This document shows positions 49,977 through 57,680 of a stretch of DNA of 64,000 nt, piece after piece (positions within the stretch are counted from its first letter, which is position 1; each line of letters starts with the position of its first letter). The stretch spans positions 94,167,963 to 94,231,962 of the forward strand of contig CM039463.1 in the NCBI GenBank assembly GCA_022414725.1, read 5' to 3'. The stretch is from Microglena sp. YARC. Lineage: Eukaryota; Chlorophyta; Chlorophyceae; Chlamydomonadales; Chlamydomonadaceae. Both the position numbers and the translations under genes were made by a program. A model generated the notes under the pieces. It was given only the letters and a program-made list of their open reading frames with translations. It did no database searches and was not told the DNA's origin.

Positions 49977-50321
49977 ATGAATTTTGCAGCAGATAGCTTC
50001 AAGCCAACCATACCTTATTTTGCCTTCACATTTGAGAAAGGAGAGGATTGTTTCTTGATGGTGAAGAGGTACAAGACCGATATTATTGTTACAAGTACAA
50101 AGGACATTTGTATTTGGAGCATAGGATCAGAGTCAACAATTGCTATGTATGTAGCATCCCGCTTGGGAATGGAGGACATGTCGAAAATCATTATGACATC
50201 CAACATGATGCTCCCTGATATCAAACTAAGAGATGATGATGCAACAAGCGTCATACAACGATACTTGGAGTACATGAAGCACATGGTAACTCTCATACTC
50301 CCTACTGCGTTGCCGGCTTGA
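49977..50321 (+). CDS. Hypothetical small protein, 114 aa
   Basis: Starts MNFAADSFKPTIPYFAFTF, with EDCFLMVKRYKTDIIVTSTK, an ESTIAMYVASRLGMEDMSKI helix and a hydrophobic end (MVTLILPTALPA). Balanced composition suggests a real small soluble protein. No family recognised. Its last 20 bases overlap the end of the convergent membrane-protein frame (50,302-50,688), the tight packing typical of viral genomes. Confidence 0.5.
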   Translation: MNFAADSFKPTIPYFAFTFEKGEDCFLMVKRYKTDIIVTSTKDICIWSIGSESTIAMYVASRLGMEDMSKIIMTSNMMLPDIKLRDDDATSVIQRYLEYMKHMVTLILPTALPA

Positions 50322-50688
50322 CACGAAAACTGAGAATCTTATCCAAAGTACTTTTCGTTGCTTTGACAACAGCGAACGTGGACACAACCAATGTGGCCAC
50401 ACTCTCAATTCTAGGGCTTTTGATCAAGGCAGCTACTGCCACAACAGTCCCAGCGACTGCAGTCAAAATCTCTGCTGCGAAAAAAAACCAATCGCAAACT
50501 GAAACTCCCCTTGCGGATGTTGCTGCATCAACCACATTCACCTTGGAGCGACCCATGCTTGTTGGATAAATCACCTCTTGTCGTACAGCGACCGCTCGAT
50601 CATGCAACTCATTGACGTTGGATGTCATCTGCATGCATGTCAGAGACACAAGCGCAACCAGTCTACAACCAATGCAAGATAGGTACAA
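50302..50688 (-). CDS. Hypothetical membrane protein, 128 aa (or 108 aa)
   Basis: Minus-strand frame. One clear membrane segment at residues 67-89 (WFFFAAEILTAVAGTVVAVA) and a second, weaker hydrophobic stretch at 96-109. The frame starts at 50,688; an internal Met at residue 21 (MTSNVNELHD) may be the true start, since residues 1-20 are encoded by a low-confidence region. It ends in a basic tail (FRVKPATQ). Small one- or two-pass membrane proteins are common virion or envelope components, but nothing assigns this one. Convergent with, and overlapping by 20 bases, the 49,977 gene. Confidence 0.5.
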   Translation of the reverse strand: MYLSCIGCRLVALVSLTCMQMTSNVNELHDRAVAVRQEVIYPTSMGRSKVNVVDAATSARGVSVCDWFFFAAEILTAVAGTVVAVAALIKSPRIESVATLVVSTFAVVKATKSTLDKILSFRVKPATQ

Positions 50689-50946
50689 AAAGTGTATACA
50701 TGCATGGCATTGAAGTTGAGCTCATAAAATCTCTAGGGAACTGCATGCATGTCATGCGCTTCATGCAAACAAATGGGTCTGCATGGCAAAAGACTTGTCT
50801 GTTGCACTGGATTGCTTATTCATTTCCCCCTCCTCCATGCATCCCAGGCCCCTCAACATCTCTTCAAGTCGATCGTAACACCCTCATGCATCCCAAGACA
50901 AAAAACTACAGCCAAAAGCAAAACCCAATCAACTGCATCCCCCCCC

Positions 50947-51504
50947 TCAAGTCGATCGCGTTCCAATCTCGCTAGACATGGAAACTACCCACTTGGCAGT
51001 GCAGCACAACGGTGGGGCTGTGACTGTGGATGTATTTCCAGAACCAGGCACATTTGCAGCTAGTTGGAATGCATACGTGGCCTTCAACATCTTCACCCAG
51101 TCAGATCCGTGATGGTCATGATACTGACTGAGTTGTAAGATGGTGTCTCGACCGGCTAGGGGAATGCTGCACGGGTGAGAGACAGATACGATGACGGCAA
51201 GAGCTTTCGACTGCAGGGCATTGTGTAACAATTGGCGGCCTTGTACATTAAAAAGATGGATGTCATCAAATGCTAGCACATTGAAACCGTCAAGTGAAGG
51301 TGATTCTGATTCAGACAGTTTACACAACGTTGCCTCTGGTGTATGTAAAGCATGGTACTCCTTGTTATGTTCTGTCATGACCAATATTAGAGTGGTTGGT
51401 GAATGTTGAGCAATAAGTTGAGTGATAGCGTGACTCTTCCCACTTTCCCTGCGCCCTAAAATGTATATTACTTGTGGCTTACAAGTTGTCTGTGTGATGC
51501 TCAT
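50947..51504 (-). CDS. P-loop ATPase 1, packaging-ATPase type (A32/FtsK-like), 185 aa
   Basis: Starts MSITQTTCKPQVIYILG. Walker A GRRESGKS (17-24), Walker B FNVLAFDDIH (74-83), a sensor-like VIVSVSHPCSIP (105-115) and a C-terminal AFQLAANVPGSGN. Domain order and size resemble compact A32-like genome-packaging ATPases of polinton-like viruses, virophages and large DNA viruses, which drive DNA into capsids. It is paralogous to the gene at 55,114-55,689 over its full length. Other P-loop families (for example small ABC- or AAA-like NTPases) are not excluded because the motif context is short. Its last 166 bases overlap the antisense frame ending at 51,112. A hairpin cassette lies between it and the T5orf172 gene. 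Confidence 0.68.
   Translation of the reverse strand: MSITQTTCKPQVIYILGRRESGKSHAITQLIAQHSPTTLILVMTEHNKEYHALHTPEATLCKLSESESPSLDGFNVLAFDDIHLFNVQGRQLLHNALQSKALAVIVSVSHPCSIPLAGRDTILQLSQYHDHHGSDWVKMLKATYAFQLAANVPGSGNTSTVTAPPLCCTAKWVVSMSSEIGTRST
50978..51112 (+). CDS. Antisense-overlap partner of ATPase 1 (partial)
   Basis: Plus-strand frame METTHLAVQHNGGAVTV, then TFAASWNAYVAFNIF and stop TGA at 51,110. The frame is open back to about 50,879 and is homologous to the C-terminal part of the minus-strand gene at 55,536-55,970 (HNGPVP ... TFAASWNSYLAFNLF). It lies wholly opposite the 3' end of ATPase 1. The upstream half of the longer partner is not recognisable here, so this copy is truncated or has a missed upstream exon. 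Function unknown. Confidence 0.5.
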   Translation: METTHLAVQHNGGAVTVDVFPEPGTFAASWNAYVAFNIFTQSDP

Positions 51505-51761
51505 TTACTCACCTGACTAGGGAATTTGATGCATATAATAAACGCAACCAACCAAGCTACAGTCGGCGTGTCCTGGAAGCCAAGACTAGGCTTGCTATGG
51601 GGTTGTTCCACCATGGATAATAGCAAGTTGGTGAACCGTGACCATTACAGAGGTACGTAGCGCATAATTACAAGCTGGCAGGTTCTTCGGAACGCAGTGT
51701 CGACTCACGTCAAACGGCGACCACTCTCACTGTGGTCAGGGCCTCCAAAGGAGACGCATGT

Positions 51762-51900
51762 TTCAAGCAGGATTCTGCTTGAGAACCCTTTTGGGTTTCT
51801 GAAGGGGGGAGCGCGGGCCCCGCGGAGCGGGGCAGAGGGATTCAGTTGCTGATTTTATTAAACAAGCGGCGGATGAAGGAACACACAATAAAGTTATCGG
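51762..51900 (+). repeat. Double-hairpin cassette, copy between ATPase 1 and the T5orf172 gene
   Basis: TTCAAGCAGGATTCTGCTTG (about 51,762) then GCCCCGCGGAGCGGGGC (51,817-51,833; 7-bp perfect stem) and GATTCAGTTGCTGATTTTAT. The end TTTTATTAAACAAGCGRCGG is shared with the copy at about 54,270. No AACACGTGTC here. Confidence 0.9.
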
Positions 51901-51915
51901 AACGGTGATACAGTG

Positions 51916-53193
51916 TCAAGCCCACATCTTCTCACGCATGTCATTGATGACATCCGTAATGCAGAAAGAGTAAACAGCACCCGTGTTGCAGCGTCGCTTG
52001 GAGGCGCCCCTCAAGCCAAGCTTGGACATCTTGAGACCAAACTTGATCAAGGTGGTTTCATGTTTAGGAGAACCAGGGATCGGGGATAGCCAGTCATTGA
52101 ACATGGAGAACAAGGTGGCCGCCGTGAAGCTCACAGAATCATCGATACGGGGATGCGAGACGCTCTGCTCTTGCATCAGGTGCAAGAGTAATTGGGACTC
52201 AATCAGCAGGATGTCTTCGGGGATAGCTTTTTGCAGGGTGTACCTCGTGTCCAGGTCGCACTCCTGGACGACCTGCGCCAGCTTTACAACGTCAGCAACA
52301 GTCGCCTGTAGCCCCTCCTTTTTGCAGAACGTGACGTAAGCGTGGTACATGCCCGGGGTCGTGGCGATATGCGGTCGCAGATCGCCGGGGTTGGTGGCAA
52401 TGCACCGCTCATCCAGAAAGCGGAGGACATTCTTGTGGCGAGTGAAGTCGGGGAACCGCAGGGCACGACGGGGAAGCAGCAGGCCGTCGAAAATGTGCTG
52501 GATGGGTTGGATGCCCAGATCCTTGAGCGATGATACCACTTTCTTGGCGGTGAAGCTCGACCTGAGGGCGGCAGATAGCTTCGACAGTACCCGATCGACA
52601 AATGCGCCCTGATCCAACACCGCACCAGACAGCTCTGTTGCATTGGCCTCGACAAAGGCGTGCACCGTATCGTAACACTCGATGTTAGCCTGAACGACGT
52701 TGTCGAAAATCACAGTCACCACACGTGAGACGTACGTCTCACGATCCATACGCTCCTGGTCCGTCTCCTTAGATTCAACGGCGGATTCCACGGATCCCTC
52801 AGATTCCACGGATTCATCACGTGGAGTGTCACACTCCTCCTGTTTGCCACCGCAGTCGTCACCATACCATGCGTACTTCGAAGCGGCCGCAAACATACCA
52901 TTGTAAACGGTGGCTTCGCCCACTTCGAAGTACTCGGCACCCACATCTCTTCGTGGCTGGATTCGGGAATCGGAACCAACGCGCATGTACCTGAGCAGTC
53001 TCGCCTCTGCATCCACACACGCTTGTGCATCTCGAACATGGATGGCAAAAATGAGCTGGGATCCATTGGGGTACTGCGCGAGCCTCCTGCAGAACGGCTG
53101 GCTGGTACGACCGACCTTGACGACCAACGGGTACTTGCCCAGGAACTCGCGCTCGACGAGGGCGTACACGACGTGTTGGGTGTGGTGCGCCAT
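51916..53193 (-). CDS. GIY-YIG-like T5orf172-domain protein, 425 aa
   Basis: ATG at 53,193 (MAHHTQHVVYALVER) is preferred over the upstream ATG at 53,367, whose extra 58 codons precede the domain and lack its character. N-terminal domain (about 7-95): VVYALVE (8-14), VVKVGRT (24-30), R36/R37, a central E63 (DAEARLL) and AEYFEV, the T5orf172/MUG113 branch of GIY-YIG endonucleases common in large DNA viruses and phages. An acidic, Ser-rich linker follows at about 115-145. The C-terminal ~80 residues (LFSMFNDWL ... LIKFGLKMSKLGLRGAS ... GAVYSFCITDV) resemble the winged-helix end of viral primase/D5 proteins. A DNA-binding or DNA-cleaving role is inferred. Hairpin cassettes flank it on both sides. 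Confidence 0.72.
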   Translation of the reverse strand: MAHHTQHVVYALVEREFLGKYPLVVKVGRTSQPFCRRLAQYPNGSQLIFAIHVRDAQACVDAEARLLRYMRVGSDSRIQPRRDVGAEYFEVGEATVYNGMFAAASKYAWYGDDCGGKQEECDTPRDESVESEGSVESAVESKETDQERMDRETYVSRVVTVIFDNVVQANIECYDTVHAFVEANATELSGAVLDQGAFVDRVLSKLSAALRSSFTAKKVVSSLKDLGIQPIQHIFDGLLLPRRALRFPDFTRHKNVLRFLDERCIATNPGDLRPHIATTPGMYHAYVTFCKKEGLQATVADVVKLAQVVQECDLDTRYTLQKAIPEDILLIESQLLLHLMQEQSVSHPRIDDSVSFTAATLFSMFNDWLSPIPGSPKHETTLIKFGLKMSKLGLRGASKRRCNTGAVYSFCITDVINDMREKMWA

Positions 53194-53423
53194 GGATGGA
53201 TGATACACAAAGGGAAGGCTTGACTCAACCAAGATGCTTGTCGCGAGCTTTATATCGTGATAATCGAGCGTTTTTACGAGGTCCATGCGAGATCCACCAT
53301 GACACCATGACACCATGACAATATGTGTGTCATGAATGTACGGACGGGGGGCTGCAAAAGCCGCCATGGCATGTGTGTGTGTGCGAATGAATTATGGACG
53401 GGGTCGCAAATGGTGATCACATG

Positions 53424-53510
53424 CCAAGCAGACTCCTGTTCGACAAATCTATTGCATTGTTAAGGGGGAATCGCGGGCCCCACGGAGTGGGGCAGTGGAA
53501 TTCATCTTCA
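53424..53510 (+). repeat. Double-hairpin cassette, degenerate first hairpin
   Basis: CCAAGCAGACTCCTGTTCGA, then GCCCCACGGAGTGGGGC (53,477-53,493) and AGTGGAATTCA. Followed to 53,650 by three CACACRYACCACGGCGGCTT/AGCAGCCCCCC-type repeats. Confidence 0.85.
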
Positions 53511-53649
53511 CACACACCAAGGCGGCTTGCGCAGCCCCCCCGTTCGTCCATTCATTCTCACACATACCACGGCGGCTTTAGCAGCCCCCCGTCAGTCCAT
53601 TCATTCATCTTCACACACGCACGGCGGCTTCGAAAAACGAGTGTAAACG

Positions 53650-54005
53650 GAGGGGGGAACATCCAAAATTGAGAAATCATCCACTTCTTTTGCTTAACAA
53701 ATCTTCATGATCATGATGATATCGAGTCTCGAGTGAAGTGTGTGGCTCACGCCCGACAGATCATTCATGGGGATTGCCCAGACCCAGATGTCTGATAACA
53801 CACTCGAGGTTGGCTTACCTCTCGGATCGATGAGAGTGCTGTCAAGGAAGCCGACCACAGCTTGTGAAGACGAGCAGTTCCTCCTCTAGGGAACCGTTAG
53901 ACTCGCAACTTCAAAAGCTGGGAAAAGCTACCTGGGCACTCTGTACGGTCCTTGAGGGTTCGATGATGATTGATGCATTGGATGCGATTCATTATTCTTC
54001 TTAGT
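53650..54005. other. Non-coding spacer
   Basis: No gene or repeat recognised. Confidence 0.45.
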
Positions 54006-54024
54006 TATGATTCAGTCATCTGAC

Positions 54025-54550
54025 TTGTTTACACTCGTGTTTCGAGGGGGAACACGTGTCGTCTCAGACAGACTTCTGCTTGACAACTATTTAGGGATTA
54101 ATGAAAGAGGAATCGCGGGACCCACGGAGTGGGGCAGTGGAATTGAGCTGCGGACTCGCGGAAACATTGATTGTATTGTATCAATCATACTCCTGCTCGA
54201 CAACTCTGGTGGAACTATGAAGGGGGGATCACGGGCACCGCGGAGCGGGGCAGAGGGATTCAGTTGCTGATTTTATTAAACAAGCGACGGAGCCCCTTTC
54301 ACCTCCCCCCAGCGGAGCGACCGGGGGCGACCGGAGGGGAGCCCCCAATGGAAGTCCGCGAGGAAACGAGCGGGTGGGCGACCGGAGGGGAAATAATAAC
54401 AGTTCAATAATAGACAGACAGATAGGAGCAGATCTCTGTTGGTTTTTATGAAGGGAGTGGAATCACCATGCTAATTGGAACCTGACTCAATAGAAAACGG
54501 TGGTATGATGATGAAATGTGTCAAGCAGACGCCTGGTCGAGGAAAAACTA
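54025..54550 (+). repeat. Double-hairpin cassettes, cluster 3
   Basis: AACACGTGTCGTC at about 54,050, then a first hairpin variant CAGACAGACTTCTGCTTGAC (about 54,065), ACCCACGGAGTGGGGC (to about 54,135), a second copy with ATACTCCTGCTCGACAAC (about 54,190) and GCACCGCGGAGCGGGGC (54,235-54,251), and a partial first hairpin TCAAGCAGACGCCTGGTCGA (about 54,521). Between them GC-rich GCGACCGGAGGGG repeats (54,335-54,395). Confidence 0.85.
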
Positions 54551-55113
54551 TTTGTTTCACTTGTTTCATCAAAAAAGAAAAGTATAAGAAGATCGCCATG
54601 TGGCTCGACTCGACAGGTTCCGCCGTCCTTGATGAGATGAGAGAGGTCGCCGTGTGACTTCAAATAGAGAGAATCATGTCACACACAAACAACCTCTAAA
54701 ACATATGTCTGCATATGCCGACTCTTCAAATTGCCTTTCAAATAGAGAGAATCATGTCACACAGTCTTTTCAGAGGTGTTGTTCATGTGAACACGTTTAA
54801 TATAGGGATTGATGTGAGCCTCCGGCATTATTCTTCAGTATTTATTTTTTGTTGAAATAATTGTTGTTCCCGAGATGGAGAGTCTTTTCAGAGGTGTTCA
54901 TGTGAACACGTTTAAAATAGGGATTGATGTGAGCCTCCGGGATTGATGTGAGCCTACAAAAATAGGGATTGATGTGAGCCTACAGCATGTGGGGAGTTGT
55001 CTATGTGATTACAAAAATACAAGGTTCATGGAAACCGTCGAGTGTAAAGAGAATAAAGCAAATGTATGCAGTTGATGGTTGATTGATAGTTGACTTAATT
55101 TGAAAATAATTGT
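54551..55113. repeat. Short direct repeats upstream of ATPase 2
   Basis: AAATAGAGAGAATCATGTCA at about 54,663 and 54,738; GTCTTTTCAGAGGTGTT and CATGTGAACACGTTTAA at about 54,763 and 54,882; GGGATTGATGTGAGCCT four times between 54,806 and 54,980. No gene is supported; a 60-codon frame at 54,475-54,657 has no family resemblance. These may be promoter-region repeats. Confidence 0.75.
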
Positions 55114-55689
55114 ATGTCTGAGCACGTCATTACATTAAGTGGCATCCACCACCATGCACCATGCACCGACCTTGCCATTCTAGACCACCCTCATGTGATG
55201 TATATTGTTGGGCGTAGGCAGGCTGGAAAGAGCTTCATGATCACAAACGAAATAGGGGATGGTGCATCCACTTTGGTGGTTTGTGAGACAGACCATGACG
55301 TAACTCATCATAAACTGCATTCCCCAATTGCAATTATGAGCATGCGAGACACCCTGGATAGCCTAATCGGGTTTCGGATTATAGTTTTGGACAACGTCAT
55401 TTTCAATTCGACAGACAGGCTACTACAAGATGCTCTATCACTGTCTGTCAAAACTGGAACACGGTTAATTGTAGCAGTTTCACATCCACTCAGTATCCCA
55501 GCTGATGGCGATGGGATAATTATACAACTGAGTGACTACAAAGACTCATGTGGCGTGCAATGCCTAAACAAATTAAAAGCCAAGTATGAATTCCAGCTGG
55601 CCGCAAATGTGCTGGGTATAGGAAACATCTCCAAGGGAACCGGTCCGTTGTGTTCAGCGGATATGCACTCCGCATCCATATCGCAGTAA
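55114..55689 (+). CDS. P-loop ATPase 2, packaging-ATPase type, 191 aa
   Basis: Full-length paralogue of the 50,947-51,504 gene. Walker A GRRQAGKS (33-40), Walker B FRIIVLDN (87-94; Asn where paralogue 1 has a second Asp), sensor-like LIVAVSHPLSIP (118-129), and YEFQLAANVLGIGN. The Asn could lower ATPase activity or mark a specialised partner. Same inferred role as ATPase 1: DNA translocation during packaging or another DNA-associated NTPase function. Opposite orientation to ATPase 1. Its last 154 bases overlap the convergent gene at 55,536-55,970 in the same relative phase as at the other locus. Stop TAA at 55,687. Confidence 0.68.
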   Translation: MSEHVITLSGIHHHAPCTDLAILDHPHVMYIVGRRQAGKSFMITNEIGDGASTLVVCETDHDVTHHKLHSPIAIMSMRDTLDSLIGFRIIVLDNVIFNSTDRLLQDALSLSVKTGTRLIVAVSHPLSIPADGDGIIIQLSDYKDSCGVQCLNKLKAKYEFQLAANVLGIGNISKGTGPLCSADMHSASISQ

Positions 55690-55970
55690 TGCGATAGAGT
55701 GACTCGGGTAAGAGCGTGCGCATCATCCACTGCAGTGATGTGGAAGCTCCATATGCAGTCCATTGGGCTAATGTTCCTAAGCTTGCACAATGTGACTGTG
55801 TAAGATCCGTGCCCACACGGATCCTCTCTAGTCCAGGGGCCGTAAGTCTCACTGGATGCTGAAGGGGCGAACTTATCGATGATGAACTCCCACACATCAT
55901 CATCCTCTTGAATTCGATCTATGCCTGATGTACGAGTGTTGTCAACAATCACCGACTTTACAGAATACAT
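55536..55970 (-). CDS. Antisense-overlap partner of ATPase 2, 144 aa
   Basis: Minus-strand frame MYSVKSVIVDNTRTSGIDRI ... ending NSYLAFNLFRHCTPHESL. Residues 45-90 (YGPWTREDPCGHGSYTVTL, PMDCIWSFHITAVDD) read like a beta-rich globular or virion protein; no family recognised. The C-terminal third is opposite ATPase 2, and its homologue is found opposite ATPase 1 (50,978-51,112). Codon differences between the two copies are mostly third-position and silent in this frame (for example GCA/GCG, GCT/GCC, AGT/AGC, TTC/TTT, AAC/AAT), which favours real coding. Confidence 0.58.
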   Translation of the reverse strand: MYSVKSVIVDNTRTSGIDRIQEDDDVWEFIIDKFAPSASSETYGPWTREDPCGHGSYTVTLCKLRNISPMDCIWSFHITAVDDAHALTRVTLSHYCDMDAECISAEHNGPVPLEMFPIPSTFAASWNSYLAFNLFRHCTPHESL

Positions 55971-56683
55971 CTACAATCAAGGGTGGTGGATATCAATGGA
56001 GTCGAGGATGCTGAACGCACGCGAAAGCTCGATATGTTGTGTGGTAGGCAAGTGCGGTTTCAGAAGACAGGAGTTCGAAGAGAGAGGCGAAGGGACTAGC
56101 CGTGCAGAGTGGCAGAAGTACACGAAGGTCCGGGCGTGGCGTGGACTGGCCTGGCGTGGTACAATTATGTTGGCGTTAGACGCCCAAACTTTGCTGGCTA
56201 TTTGTCATCCATTCCGTACCTCCGACCCCGGACCAGGATTTGCGATTTCGAGGATGGAGATCGCGGAAACGCATTCGGTAGGTGTTTTTTCATTGGAAAC
56301 TCACCGTGAATCGTTCCATTTGGACGCCAATCAAGGAAATTAGGGGCTCTCGAAGTTGGATCTTTCCCTTGCTGCGCAGATTCGCGTTCTCTTCTCGCGA
56401 CGAATTGAGGGACTCCCTCCGAGGATCAGATTGTTGAAGTGAGGGGCATTGCGAACTGAGGTGAGTGAGGGGTCTTGTTGGGCCGGTGTTTAGGAGACAT
56501 GGGCTTTATTCGCATGCATGCATGGGGTTGTCAAGCAGAAGCTCATGGACTGCACCATGCATGGGCTGTCCCCACATTGGCTTACAACTGCGGCTTGCAG
56601 AAACAACTTCAGTTACAGTATTGGCAATATATTGCAAACACCGTACGCCGCTTGCAATTCCATCGATTGCACCATTGCAGGCG
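55971..56683. other. No supported gene
   Basis: Several overlapping frames exist but none looks clearly coding. The stretch from 56,090 to 56,460 and the region 56,465-56,680 give mutually inconsistent frames. A splice-acceptor-like ATTGCAG lies at 56,674-56,680. Confidence 0.4.
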
Positions 56684-57299
56684 ATGCACACATCGGAGCT
56701 GCTGGACAAGTATGGGTCATGTGCAGTGCCTACTGGCAAACTGGTGTGGACGCAGCAGGAGGAGGATTGGCATCCCACAAAGAGAGAGGTTTATACGCTT
56801 CTCGACCCCAAAGTGCCATGTACGGGTGGGCCGCACCTGTTCACCATGCAAGTACAACGGGAATTGAAGCTCGTGGCAAAATTTGATGTGAACATCCGGG
56901 AATGGTGGAGCATTGTATCTGTTGCATGCATTATACAAGGATGTCTTACACGTCCCCTGGTCTTTTGTATCAGATGTTGCCTTCAAGGCAAGCCACAAGG
57001 ATCGGGCTCCTTTGATGGAAGCTCTGGTCAATCTGGGTATTGATGGATGGTTGTTGCCCATTGAGAAATCCATATGGGCCATGGAGGTCTGCATATTTGA
57101 TGGGTCAGGATCCGTAACAGTGATTGATAATGTGCACGAGGATATTATGCGCTTGGACATGATACCAGGGACAGCTGCAAGTAACATGAAGAAGACGACT
57201 TTGCAGGACTTGAAGCGCCTTGATAGGTGGCACAAGGAGCAAGTAAAGTATGACAGCAGGTCATGGACGCCTTTGGATCACCTTAATGTGCGGATGTGA
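56684..57299 (+). pseudogene. Unidentified protein gene with one frameshift
   Basis: From ATG 56,684 (MHTSELLDKYGSCAVPTGK) the frame is protein-like (WTQQEEDWHPTKREVYTLL, GGPHLFTMQVQRELKLVAKF, VNIREWWS) to about 56,911. It then shifts by one base and continues YLLHALYKDVLHVPWSFV ... GIDGWLLPIEKSIWAMEV ... RLDRWHKEQVKYDSRSW to TGA at 57,297. About 200 residues in total. No family recognised. An ATTGCAG acceptor just upstream suggests it may instead be the last exon of a spliced host gene, which would put the right border of the virus-like region before 56.7 kb. Confidence 0.5.
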
Positions 57300-57329
57300 G
57301 GACAAAATGGGCGTTCCTGCTTCCGAACG

Positions 57330-57660
57330 GATTTCCAATCTTACAATCACTTTTTGGGGGTCTTTTGATGCTTTCCAAATGCAATCTTACGATAAAAATC
57401 GTAAGATTGTAGTCAATTTTGACAAAATATGCTTAAAATGAGCTTGAAAGACGGAGAAACGTACAGATTGCGAATGTTACAACGTTGAAATGCCATATTT
57501 TGTAAGAAAAGGTGTTAACATCAATTCGTGTCTTACAATTATAATCGTAAGAAATAAAGGGAAAGCGGACGGTTATAAGTCGGCAGGCAGAATTCAGCTT
57601 TTACATCTTACAATAAAAATCGTAAGTATAATTCATTTAATTTTCCTAATTTAGTAAAAA
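57330..57660. repeat. CTTACGAT palindromes between genes
   Basis: CAATCTTACGAT-AAAA-ATCGTAAGATTG (57,383-57,410) is a perfect 12-bp-arm hairpin. Related CTTACAATTATAATCGTAAG (about 57,532) and CTTACAATAAAAATCGTAAG (about 57,606) follow. AT-rich, no gene. Confidence 0.85.
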
Positions 57661-57680
57661 ACGGCTATGTGTCAAACATC

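Noticed and set aside
41248..54550. Bacterial rho-independent terminators
   Set aside because: The hairpins lack a following T run and the context is eukaryotic or viral.
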